From the NCBI GenBank assembly GCA_965206015.1, contig CBDBIW010000002.1:62001-126000 (forward strand): DNA of 64,000 nt, written 5' to 3'. Origin of the DNA: JAJCYL01 sp965206015. GTDB lineage: Bacteria; Bacteroidota; Bacteroidia; Cytophagales; Cyclobacteriaceae. The notes beneath the pieces are model-generated. The model made no database searches, was not told the DNA's origin, and worked only from the letters and a program-made list of their open reading frames with translations. Made by a program: the position numbers and the translations under genes. Below, piece after piece: positions 55,220 through 64,000 of the stretch; positions within the stretch are counted from its first letter, which is position 1, and every line of letters begins with the position of its first letter.

Positions 55220-56702
55220 TAGGGCTTACTCAAAAAGTGTTGCCTGTCAAAGCGGCCATTCTGGAAATGTTGAGCACAAACAGGGTAGCTGCTATCCAGG
55301 TTTGTGAAGTTGTTTTAAGCTTTGCCTTGATTTCATTGAGGGAGCAGACCTGTTTGGCATTGCCGATCCTTCCTTCGATTGCATTCCTTTCGGCATACTC
55401 TTTTTTTGATTTGGCTTTCTGATAAGCCGGTTTTTTAACTGGCTTGCCTTTTGGTGTGGCCGTAAGCCTGATGCACCTTTGCTTGCACCAGGGTACGGTT
55501 TGCATGGGTAGCATCAATCTTATCGGCTTGTATAAGTTCGGGGTAATGACCAGACAAAGCCTATAGGCTTCAGCCTGCCTGGGCAAATCCCCACTTTCAT
55601 TATAAGCATCCCGGCTCAGGTTGTCCCTGGTCATGAACCCATCCATAAGGGAAAGGCCAAGCCCGGCACCAAATTCCACGTCTTTGCCCTGCCTGCCACG
55701 TACTATTGGACGCACATGGGGCTGGGAGATGCTTACGATCCGGTCAACTGCATTGATGTGACCGGATCGTACATGCCCTGCTGCTGTTCATAAAGGGTGT
55801 GGATGACCATCAGTTCAAGTTGTACTTTGTGGGAAAACGGGAAAGGCCCTTGCAAATGATCCGGCATTTGATCAATATGGCCCGGGTTCCTTTTCACACA
55901 GTTGAGCAATACACGAATGGCCTTTCGGATCGATACCGTTGACTTTTTCTTCTTTTTGGCCTCTTGCAAATACCTTTGACGGGCCACCTTGCGGTAAGTC
56001 CCGGGCTTGACATCAACCTTGTCCCTTAACAATCCGAACAGTCTGTCCACCATCTTTTCGGTCTTCCTACGTGCCTCATTGACCAGCCCAGGGTCATTGG
56101 GGCAGGTGATGTATTGGTCAGCCACCGTGGCATCTATCTTTAATTTGCCCTTCGGGCTTTTCAGGCCAGTTTCTTTATTGCCTTTTGGGCGGTCAATATC
56201 AGGGTATGCTATCCTCATGATGGTTTTCGAAAATTCATCAAAGGTCTCATCGCCTAACTTCTTGCGCATCTCTGTGAACAGTGTGGGTGAGGACAATTCA
56301 TCAGGGTTGTAATGGTCCAAACCAGGGAAAAACTGCATATATGGGTTTTCACTAATGGTCATCAAAGTCTCTTCGTCGGACAACTTCAATTTGTGCTTTA
56401 TAATAAAAGCCCCAATGATGTGCCTGGGGTTGGTCCCCTTTGCCCCCATATGGCCGCTGAACTTCCTTTTATAGATATTTACCAGCTCGTCCCAAGGCAA
56501 AAGGCCACTAAGGGCTATCCACCTATTGTCAGGGTTGAGTTTGATGTGGTTGATCGAGGAAAACCCTTCGATTTTAGATTGGAACTGGAAAGTATAGTTG
56601 ATCATATACAAATAACCTCGCATTTAATCAAGTCTTTTTACCCTGAAAATCATTCTTTATATCCTCTATAGCTACTTTTTGTGCTATCTGAGGAAGCCCT
56701 AA
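55220..56702 (-). mobile_element. IS5/IS1182-like element, copy 2, full length but frameshifted
   Basis: About 1.48 kb with ends TAGGGCTTACTCA (55220) and TGAGGAAGCCCTA (to 56701); TA borders both. The transposase opens at 56623 (MRGYLYMINYTFQFQ), has the N-terminal DUF772-type domain (IIGAFIIKHKLKLSDEETL) and the DDE start LKIDATVADQYITCPND, then breaks at 55733. The rest is spread over two frames to 55230. Nearly identical to copy 1 but in opposite orientation. Confidence 0.82.
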
Positions 56703-56797
56703 GTAAAGGAGATTGGGAACATAAGGGTTGCGACCTAATCCATGAAATATGGACTCCCAGGAGTAGCCTGGATGAAACGTTTGGAAAGCAATAGCCG

Positions 56798-59700
56798 CTA
56801 TTTTTCAATAGCTTCAACACCTGCGCCCCTATTCAGGAATTTTAACAACTTATCGCGGGATGATTCTTTATCAAGCCAAAACTCACGGCTGTGAAGATTG
56901 GTATATGGCCAGTCCTTTTTAGCCATAATGAATGGCCGGAAAGCATGTGCCTGTTTAGCGGAAACTCCTTCAAAGTAAAGGTCGTCGTCAGTCATAATAA
57001 GCCCTTTATATTCCCCTGATTTCTTAACCGTTAAGTCAGCAAATGGCAAATCTTCATTCAGTTCAAAAACAGATAGCTCTGGTATTTCCCATGACTTTAG
57101 CAGACTCTTTAAGTACCAATCAATGTGGAATATTCTTAATTTTTCCGGATTAGAGATCTTTGAACCCTCTGAAATAGCCAGTGCATATTCTAAATATTTC
57201 TTAAAGAGTTTGGGCCCTTGATTTTTACTTTCATCAACTTTTAATTGAGCAGGATGAATACTACTAACCACGAAGATTTTGTCTCGTGCCCTGGTAATAG
57301 CCACGTTAAGCCTGTTTTCACCTCCTTCAACATTTAAACTGCCGAACTGCATGTTCATTTTATTTTTACCATCCGGAGCATACCCAATAGAGAAGATAAT
57401 GATGTCTTTTTCATCACCTTGTACATTCTCTATGTTTTTGATGAATAAACTTTCTGGTATAAGAATTCCCTTGTCGATGGCATATTCCTCAACGATGTCC
57501 ATAATCAGAGATTGTTGGAACGAGTTAAAGGTTATCACTCCAATTCCTTTTTCCGGCTCGTTCTTTAAAATATCAAAAACTATATTTGCGATGGTGTGAG
57601 CTTCGACAAGGTTGGTGCCACGCTCCCAAATACCATCTACTTTGAGGTATTTTATTGAAGATTCTCTTACATTAATGTCATTGAAATCTGGCAGTAAACG
57701 AAGTTTATTATCATAGAAATGATTGTTGGAGAAGTTTATTAAGTCTAATGACTTACTTCTATAATGACCTTTCAATTGAACTTGCATCAGATGTTGTTTT
57801 GCGAGGTTTAATAGAGAATCAACATCAAGTTCAGGTAAATCGTCTTCATTTTCATCTTTCCACTTTACTCGATAAAGGTCATTAGGTTTAAGTTGTTTGT
57901 CGTCACCTGTAATTACTATTTGTTTGCCTCGGTACATAGCAGGCAAGCCTCTTTCTGCGAAGCATTGGGACGCTTCATCAAAAATAACCAGGTTAAAGAC
58001 CTCATTCATTGGAAATATCGCCGAAGCTGCTTCCGGAGAAACCATCCAACAAGGAATTAAATCAAAAACCTCATCATGAAAATGATTAATCAATTTCCTG
58101 ACAGGCCATATCCGTCGTTTTTTGGTTACCTGATGATTCAACTCTCGATAGGATACTAAATTGTTGAGTCTGTTGAACTCTAAGTCATGGTAAGTTCTTT
58201 CTCGAGTTTTTAGTAATAAAATATCATTGCTTATTTGCAGTTTTTCCGCTACAGATTCCTGCAATTCAGCTTCGAACTTTTCAAATTTTAATGCCGAAAC
58301 GGAAGTAAGAATTGGGTATTTAGTTTCAATATGGTCAATCCAGGCCAGGCGTAAACTGTTTTGAAAGACTTTTTCAAGTGATTCCTCTTTTATTTCACCA
58401 ACTTCCTCTTTTAGTTTAATGAAAACAGCTTTTTCGAATTCTTTCAACGAGGATTGTATGGAATCGTTGTCAACTAATGAATCAAAATCCTTGGTTAATG
58501 ATTTTGCGGTGTCTTTAGCAAATTGTTCATCAACTGCTATTTGATTGATTTGCTTATCTGTGAGATAGTCTGACCATTGACTCTTTTCCTCATAGACAAT
58601 TCTCATCACTTCCAATAGGGCATGGACTTGTTCTTGAAATTCATTGGAAGATGTTTTCTGCAGGTTGAAATAACGCTCCAGACTTCTTAATGAGTTAAAT
58701 ATAAGTTTTGCATTTAATGCCCTTCTTTGATAATAAAACCAATTTTGGAGATCAATTTTTAATAATGTTGAAGGGAATGATTTTAGCCATTTTTTACTTT
58801 TCAGCTTCGTGGTATTATGCTCTAAGTTCAGTCTGTTGTCTACTTTCTCAACCAGTATTTTGAAGCCTTTCTTGTCACTTTGAAGACCATTTGCCACCAG
58901 TACTCTTGAGATTAATATTTTCTCCTTTGAAAAAAGTCTCCAGCGGATCCATTTAAAAATATTTTTTCTGGTCTGCATGCTTTTATGCAGTGCTTCTTGT
59001 AACCGTCCTAGTTCCTTGATGTCCTGACTGGTCTCGGGCCCCACACCTTTGTAACAGTCCATCAGTGTTCTTTCAGTATTTGAAAGCCAGAGGCTGTCAG
59101 TGTCCTTATTTGGATAGGAGACCATGTGTTTGAAATGTTCAAAGACATTATCATCTTTCAGGAGAGATAGCATTTCAATAATGCTCTCCTTGTTATTATA
59201 GATTGTGGTTTCATCTTCAATATCAATTTCGTTTCCAACAATTTTCAATGTAGAAGAAGCTACTTCGGATCTGATCCGAGGTATTCTTAAAACATATTTC
59301 TGAATCTTTTTGAGATCTGATATTCCATATTCGGCAAAGTTTTTTCTGGAATGCCAAGGATAGTTTTCCTTTTCAAATTTTGTTGCATAGGCAGATAGAA
59401 ACTTCAATTTTCTTAGAAAATCATCGAATTTAGAATCGAATTTAAAGTCTTTATATTCTTGTTTGATGTTTATTGATGGTAGTGTAAGATCAGAGGTGAG
59501 GTATAGTTCCTTCACTGATTTCCCACATTCTAATTCATTAAAAAGGGCACTCTTATACTCTTCAAGTTCTTCGGTGATTTGGTCGATTGTTCTGCTGACT
59601 TGGAGAAATCTTCTTTCAAGTTGAATGGCATCTAAGGAGTTGTTTTTTTGTCGGTATTCACTTAATCGTTCAATTTGATTAGCAACTTGTTCGTAAATTT

Positions 59701-60856
59701 CTTTCCGGTCATTTTTGAAATCATGAACGAGCCCAACAAAGTCCACAATATCTTTTTTCTTTAACCTGGAGTATACAACATCTAGTGCGGCTCTTTTCTG
59801 GCAAACCAGCAACACATTTAAACCTCTGGCGATGTAATCTGATATCAGATTACAAATCATTTGTGACTTCCCAGTCCCGGGGGGACCTTGTACTACTATG
59901 GAATTACCACTTTTTACTGCTTTTATCGCATTTTCCTGAAAGGCATCCATCTCAAAAGGAGTAACTGTTTGTTCTTCCTTTACACGGTTGAGGAAATGGA
60001 AACTTTCGGAATGTTTCGTGAAGTCAATCTCCTCCTTGTCTTCTTCAGTTGTTTTTTTTAAAAAAAATTCTTCAAGACTGCCAACAGGGTTATTTTTGAT
60101 TAAATGTAAGTAATCTGGTACAAGGTAAGAACCAGCTTGGGGGAAGATTCCTAATACGGCTTCAGGATAAAGTTTTAATTCCCCTTTCTCACAAATATTT
60201 TCCAGATCTGTTTTCTTGAAGTGTTCAAATCTCGCGAGTTTGTCAATAAAATTTTCCTGGTTAAAATTCAGTTCTATGTTACTTTCCTTGAAGAGTTCAT
60301 ACAGTGAAGTCCTATATATGCGGCTATCCTTGTCAAAATCATCGAAAACTCTTTCCAGCAACTCCTCATTGACCTTAACTTCATTAAAGTGAGCGTAAGC
60401 CAGAAGGAAAGATTTATTTAGTGTTACGTTGACAGTATTGCGAATAGCCAAGCTCCAAGAGTTACCGGAGATTTCAAGATTGACAGGGAAAAACATCAAG
60501 GGACACCGGACAACATGATCATTGTTGAATTTGCCTCTTACAAAGGGCCATCCGATGTATAGGTCTTTGCCACCTCTTTCTTCAAAGATGAACTTTTCGA
60601 GGCGCAGGAGTTTTTTAAGTCTTTGGCTAAGAACGTTTGCATCTCCATCTCTACTGTCGATAACCGGACATAAGGGAATTTTGGATTTTTGCCCAATAAC
60701 ACCCTCAATAATGGAAAAAGAGGGCTCATTGGCAGCATAATCAAAATCATGCACATCGATGAATTGTTCTGTGCCTGATTTTAGCAGCAAAAGAGAACGA
60801 TTATTGCTGCTAAGGTTTGTTAATCTCCGTAAGTAAGATTGCAGAATTTGCTGCAT
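56798..60856 (-). CDS. Large superfamily 1 helicase (DUF4011/DNA2-like) with nuclease-like tail
   Basis: 1352 residues. An N-terminal DUF4011-like domain (about 1-280; RLTNLSSNNRSLLLL, LYIGWPFVRGK) precedes Walker A GPPGTGKSQ (324-332), a long helical insertion (about 380-950), Walker B LVIFDEASQC, ITGDDKQL, and motif VI NRLNVAITRARDKIFV. The last 120 residues (FADLTVKKSGEYKGLIMTDD) align in position with Vsr-like nuclease domains of related proteins, but the catalytic set looks incomplete. Related helicases occur in antiviral loci and as lone genes. It lies 96 bp from an IS, next to the restriction genes. Confidence 0.8.
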   Translation of the reverse strand: MQQILQSYLRRLTNLSSNNRSLLLLKSGTEQFIDVHDFDYAANEPSFSIIEGVIGQKSKIPLCPVIDSRDGDANVLSQRLKKLLRLEKFIFEERGGKDLYIGWPFVRGKFNNDHVVRCPLMFFPVNLEISGNSWSLAIRNTVNVTLNKSFLLAYAHFNEVKVNEELLERVFDDFDKDSRIYRTSLYELFKESNIELNFNQENFIDKLARFEHFKKTDLENICEKGELKLYPEAVLGIFPQAGSYLVPDYLHLIKNNPVGSLEEFFLKKTTEEDKEEIDFTKHSESFHFLNRVKEEQTVTPFEMDAFQENAIKAVKSGNSIVVQGPPGTGKSQMICNLISDYIARGLNVLLVCQKRAALDVVYSRLKKKDIVDFVGLVHDFKNDRKEIYEQVANQIERLSEYRQKNNSLDAIQLERRFLQVSRTIDQITEELEEYKSALFNELECGKSVKELYLTSDLTLPSINIKQEYKDFKFDSKFDDFLRKLKFLSAYATKFEKENYPWHSRKNFAEYGISDLKKIQKYVLRIPRIRSEVASSTLKIVGNEIDIEDETTIYNNKESIIEMLSLLKDDNVFEHFKHMVSYPNKDTDSLWLSNTERTLMDCYKGVGPETSQDIKELGRLQEALHKSMQTRKNIFKWIRWRLFSKEKILISRVLVANGLQSDKKGFKILVEKVDNRLNLEHNTTKLKSKKWLKSFPSTLLKIDLQNWFYYQRRALNAKLIFNSLRSLERYFNLQKTSSNEFQEQVHALLEVMRIVYEEKSQWSDYLTDKQINQIAVDEQFAKDTAKSLTKDFDSLVDNDSIQSSLKEFEKAVFIKLKEEVGEIKEESLEKVFQNSLRLAWIDHIETKYPILTSVSALKFEKFEAELQESVAEKLQISNDILLLKTRERTYHDLEFNRLNNLVSYRELNHQVTKKRRIWPVRKLINHFHDEVFDLIPCWMVSPEAASAIFPMNEVFNLVIFDEASQCFAERGLPAMYRGKQIVITGDDKQLKPNDLYRVKWKDENEDDLPELDVDSLLNLAKQHLMQVQLKGHYRSKSLDLINFSNNHFYDNKLRLLPDFNDINVRESSIKYLKVDGIWERGTNLVEAHTIANIVFDILKNEPEKGIGVITFNSFQQSLIMDIVEEYAIDKGILIPESLFIKNIENVQGDEKDIIIFSIGYAPDGKNKMNMQFGSLNVEGGENRLNVAITRARDKIFVVSSIHPAQLKVDESKNQGPKLFKKYLEYALAISEGSKISNPEKLRIFHIDWYLKSLLKSWEIPELSVFELNEDLPFADLTVKKSGEYKGLIMTDDDLYFEGVSAKQAHAFRPFIMAKKDWPYTNLHSREFWLDKESSRDKLLKFLNRGAGVEAIEK

Positions 60857-60935
60857 TTATCTAAGGTAAAATAAATGACGATACATTGAAATGTATGCTG
60901 AAATTCTTAGTGAACAATAAAGGAAAGTAGAAGAA

Positions 60936-60956
60936 AAAGGAGGTTGGACCTCCTTT
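60936..60956 (-). terminator. Terminator of clpC
   Basis: AAAGGAGGT pairs with ACCTCCTTT around TGG and, on the minus strand, runs into TTTTTCTTC. The stem overlaps the clpC stop codon by two bases. Confidence 0.75.
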
Positions 60957-63510
60957 ATTTTTCTTCTTTTTCTTCCTTTTTATCTTTCTTTTTTTTCTTG
61001 AGTTTGACAGTCAACTCTTCAGCCCCTTCTTTATAATCAGCAATTATGGTATCTCCTTCTTCCGCTTCTCCCTTGAGTATCTCCTCAGCTACAGTATCTT
61101 CAAGATATTTTTGAATTGCTCTGTTAAGCGGCCTGGCTCCAAACTGGGGATCATACCCTTTCTCTAAGAGGAAGTCCTTGGCCTTTTCTGTCAATTTGAC
61201 CTGATAGCCTAAATCGGTAATTCTGTTAAAAAGCTTATTTAACGTAATGTCAATGATCTTATGAATATGCTCCCTTTCTAATGTGTTGAAAACAATGACG
61301 TCATCAAGGCGATTGAGAAATTCAGGACTGAAAGCTTTTTTCAACGCGCCCTGAATGGTAGACCTCATTACGTCATCCACGTTTTGCTTGTTGGATTGAG
61401 TTGCAAAACCGATACCGGCACCAAAATCTTTAAGATCCCGAACCCCAATATTGGATGTCATGATAATGATCGTATTTCTAAAATCAACTCTTCTGCTTAG
61501 ACCATCTGTTAAAGTTCCGTCATCCAATACTTGTAGTAGGATATTGAATACATCAGGGTGAGCTTTTTCTATTTCATCAAGTAGAACAACACTGTAAGGC
61601 TTCCTTCGTACCTTCTCAGTAAGCTGACCACCTTCTTCATACCCCACATATCCAGGAGGTGCTCCTACTAATCGTGAAACAGAGAATTTCTCCATGTATT
61701 CACTCATGTCGATTCTAATCAATGAATCGTCCTTGTCAAATAGGTAATTCGCAAGCACTTTGGCCATCTCTGTTTTACCAACACCCGTTGGGCCTAGAAA
61801 TATAAAGCTGCCAATTGGCTTCTTAGGGTCTTTCAGCCCCACTCGTGTTCGCTGAACGGCTTTTACCACCTTCTTTATAGCTTCTTGCTGACCGATAACT
61901 CGAGCCTCTAACTCTTCACCCATACTAAGCAGTTTATTACTCTCATTTTGAGCAATTCTATTAGTAGGGATACCAGTTATCATGGCTATGACTTCAGCAA
62001 TGCTTTCTTCGTCAACTATATATCTTTTACTCTTCGATTCATCCTCCCATTTTGCTTTTGCCGTGTCTAATTGCTCAATGAGTTTCTTTTCTTTATCTCT
62101 GAGCCGGGCCGCCTCTTCATATTTTTGACTTTTTACGACTTGGTTCTTTTCTTTCTTGACATCCTCAATCGCATCTTCAAATTTTACAATATCATCTGGG
62201 ACGAATATATTATTAATATGAACCCTGGCTCCAGCTTCATCTAAAACATCAATTGCTTTATCCGGCAGGAATCGGTCACTTATATATCTATCAGACAAGA
62301 TGACACAATTTTGAATGGCCACATCTGTATAATGTACATGATGATGACTCTCGTACCTATCTTTAATATTATTTAGTATTTGAATGGTTTCCTCTGGCGT
62401 AGTAGCATCTACCATTACCACTTGAAATCTTCTAGCTAATGCTCCATCCTTTTCAATATATTGTCGATACTCATCTAAAGTTGTAGCACCAATACATTGA
62501 ATTTCGCCTCTTGCTAAAGCTGGTTTGAACATGTTGGATGCATCTAGTGAGCCTGAGGCACCTCCAGCACCAACAATCGTGTGAAGTTCGTCAATGAAAA
62601 GAATCACCTCCGGTGATTTTTCAATCTCATTCATGACTGCTTTCATTCTTTCTTCAAACTGACCTCGATATTTAGTTCCAGCAACAAGTGAAGCCAAGTC
62701 GAGAGTTACTACCCTTTTACCAAAAAGAATACGTGATACTTTCTTTTGTACTATACGAAGTGCCAGTCCTTCAGCGATTGCAGTTTTGCCAACACCAGGT
62801 TCTCCAATAAGAATAGGATTGTTCTTCTTTCGACGACTTAATATTTGTGCAACTCTTTCAATTTCCTTTTCTCTACCAACAATGGGGTCGAGTCGGTCAT
62901 CTTCAGCAAGTTTTGTTAGGTCCCTGCCAAAATTGTCCAATACCGGAGTACGCGACTTTTCAGCACCTTTTCCAGCAGATTCTCTTCCCGATCCCGGGGT
63001 AGAGGAGGAGCTCCCAAACATTCTAGCTGAATCATCGTCCGGATCATCTGTATCAGATGCTGCCATTGGATTTTCAGTCTGGTATTCGAGCATTTCTTTA
63101 ACTACTTCATAATTAACATCAAACTTGTCAAGTATTTGAGTTGCAATATTGTCCTCATCTCTCAGTATTGATAAGAGTAGATGTTCAGTTCCAATTAATT
63201 GACTCTTAAATATTTTTGCTTCTAAGTAGGTAATCTTCAGAACTTTCTCTGACTGGCGGGTAAGAGGAATATTTGCGAGATTTTTAACATTGCTTGTTGC
63301 TGTTCCTTTAGTGGCTTTTTCAACGGCAGATCTTAACTCCGCCATGGTAACGCCAAGCTTTTTAAGAACAGCTACAGCTACACCTTCACCTTCTCTGATC
63401 ATACCAAGTAAAAGATGTTCGGTACCGATGTAGTCGTGACCTAAACGTAGGGCTTCTTCGCGACTTAAGGATATCACCTCTTTTACACGATTTGAAAATT
63501 TAGCTTCCAT
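60955..63510 (-). CDS. clpC: ATP-dependent Clp protease ATPase subunit ClpC
   Basis: 851 residues. Two Clp_N repeats (about 1-145), AAA-1 with GEPGVGKTAIAEG and VILFIDELHTIVGAGG, a short UVR-type middle domain (about 420-500; VVKSQKYEEAARLRDKEKKLIEQ), and AAA-2 with GPTGVGKTEMAK. The C-terminus ends in a lysine-glutamate run. It unfolds proteins for ClpP. A hairpin terminator overlaps its stop codon. Confidence 0.95.
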   Translation of the reverse strand: MEAKFSNRVKEVISLSREEALRLGHDYIGTEHLLLGMIREGEGVAVAVLKKLGVTMAELRSAVEKATKGTATSNVKNLANIPLTRQSEKVLKITYLEAKIFKSQLIGTEHLLLSILRDEDNIATQILDKFDVNYEVVKEMLEYQTENPMAASDTDDPDDDSARMFGSSSSTPGSGRESAGKGAEKSRTPVLDNFGRDLTKLAEDDRLDPIVGREKEIERVAQILSRRKKNNPILIGEPGVGKTAIAEGLALRIVQKKVSRILFGKRVVTLDLASLVAGTKYRGQFEERMKAVMNEIEKSPEVILFIDELHTIVGAGGASGSLDASNMFKPALARGEIQCIGATTLDEYRQYIEKDGALARRFQVVMVDATTPEETIQILNNIKDRYESHHHVHYTDVAIQNCVILSDRYISDRFLPDKAIDVLDEAGARVHINNIFVPDDIVKFEDAIEDVKKEKNQVVKSQKYEEAARLRDKEKKLIEQLDTAKAKWEDESKSKRYIVDEESIAEVIAMITGIPTNRIAQNESNKLLSMGEELEARVIGQQEAIKKVVKAVQRTRVGLKDPKKPIGSFIFLGPTGVGKTEMAKVLANYLFDKDDSLIRIDMSEYMEKFSVSRLVGAPPGYVGYEEGGQLTEKVRRKPYSVVLLDEIEKAHPDVFNILLQVLDDGTLTDGLSRRVDFRNTIIIMTSNIGVRDLKDFGAGIGFATQSNKQNVDDVMRSTIQGALKKAFSPEFLNRLDDVIVFNTLEREHIHKIIDITLNKLFNRITDLGYQVKLTEKAKDFLLEKGYDPQFGARPLNRAIQKYLEDTVAEEILKGEAEEGDTIIADYKEGAEELTVKLKKKKKDKKEEKEEK

Positions 63511-63644
63511 ATTCGGCCATAATGTATAAAGTAAAAATAGATTTTAATAGGTAATTAACCACCTAAACCTAAAAGTTTAGTTAGTTGGCATATCTTGTAT
63601 ATATACCCAACCATCTGAACGTAACCCTATGCCTGATGTTATAT

Positions 63645-64000
63645 TCATTTAATTATCGATCTTTTCAATATTTCCCGAGCATTGGGACCTTCACAAAATA
63701 GTAGATCGATCATGCTTAAGTTCGGCACAAATTTATTGCCAAAAATTTGTATATAGCTATTTGGGGTATAGAGTTGATTCACTTTAAAGTCCACTTTTGG
63801 GTGGATAAGGCTTCTTATATCTGTAATCGATGATTCTGTAGGTTCGAAATATCTTTCTGTAAACCTCAATTCAATGTCTATATCAAGACATTTCAGACAA
63901 TATGACAGGAGTTCAGTGTTTAGGGTAATTAAAAATTGAGGTTGCGTTAACAGAATATCATGAATATCGTCACCAAAGAATTCGAAAAAGGGTGATTTGC
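63645..64000 (-). CDS. WbqC-family protein, C-terminal part (runs off the window)
   Basis: At least 117 codons are open from the window edge. PFFEFFGDDIHDILLTQPQF, LITLNTELLSYCLKCLDIDIEL, then DIRSLIHPK and FVPNLSMIDLLFCEGPNAREIL match the C-terminal half of WbqC-like proteins, often found near O-antigen or glycan genes. An internal TTG at 63869 is not the start. Function unproven. Confidence 0.75.
   Translation of the reverse strand, partial: KSPFFEFFGDDIHDILLTQPQFLITLNTELLSYCLKCLDIDIELRFTERYFEPTESSITDIRSLIHPKVDFKVNQLYTPNSYIQIFGNKFVPNLSMIDLLFCEGPNAREILKRSIIK

Overview
The window reads as chromosome of a Bacteroidota bacterium, most likely a marine member of the Cytophagales. The base composition is AT-rich, Shine-Dalgarno sites are mostly absent, and a TAnnTTTG-like box precedes one operon. 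Markers of the group are the fused LpxC-FabZ, PorX (response regulator plus PglZ domain), two DUF2911 proteins, the Na+-pumping NADH:quinone reductase operon, the porX-tsaE-ald and obg-adk gene orders, and sulfatase and TlpA lipoproteins. No species can be named from the sequence alone.

Layout. 0-0.43 kb: decayed IS1595 transposase. 0.44-3.5 kb: DUF2911-TPR protein, Na+ symporter, cmk. 3.7-8.4 kb: nqrABCDE, closed by a terminator with no nqrF. 8.5-15.3 kb: a TetR-TolC-MFP-RND efflux operon on the minus strand. TetR runs in frame into TolC, tolC carries a frameshift, and a 22-bp inverted repeat lies upstream. 15.6-23.7 kb: PhyH dioxygenase, korAB, 3-hydroxyacyl-CoA dehydrogenase behind 13-bp tandem repeats, DNA/RNA endonuclease, an exported cysteine-rich protein, hisIE, small unknowns. 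24.1-27.7 kb: fragments of FtsX/MacB-type permeases and an IS around an intact sulfatase. 27.9-38.6 kb: TlpA, second DUF2911, decayed IS982/IS1595, ABC ATPase, lpxA, lpxC-fabZ, HD hydrolase, porX, tsaE, ald, PLP dehydratase. 38.6-39.7 kb: decayed IS and a broken secreted protein. 39.7-48.3 kb: dnaJ, grpE, obg, adk, sdaA, kdsB, nfeD, LysM protein, TIGR02757 protein.

48.8-56.7 kb is the accessory part. An ISAzo13-type IS is followed by two inverted, defective copies of one IS5/IS1182-like element. Between these copies lie a D12-class adenine methyltransferase and HNH endonuclease pair flanked by attC-like hairpins, an EcoRII-C type endonuclease remnant cut by an IS982 element with a stop codon in its transposase, a third IS5-like fragment, and tRNA-His. 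A 1352-residue superfamily 1 helicase, clpC and a partial WbqC-family gene complete the window.

How the genes work together: the Na+ pump and Na+ symporter suggest a sodium-based membrane economy. lpxA, lpxC-fabZ and kdsB build Kdo-lipid A. porX points to type IX secretion. grpE, dnaJ and clpC handle protein quality. The methyltransferase-endonuclease pair and perhaps the helicase form a small defence cluster. The least ordinary features are the missing nqrF, the duplicated adk start that creates an overlapping upstream mini-ORF, the hairpin-flanked restriction cassette between inverted IS copies, and several long perfect palindromes at promoters.
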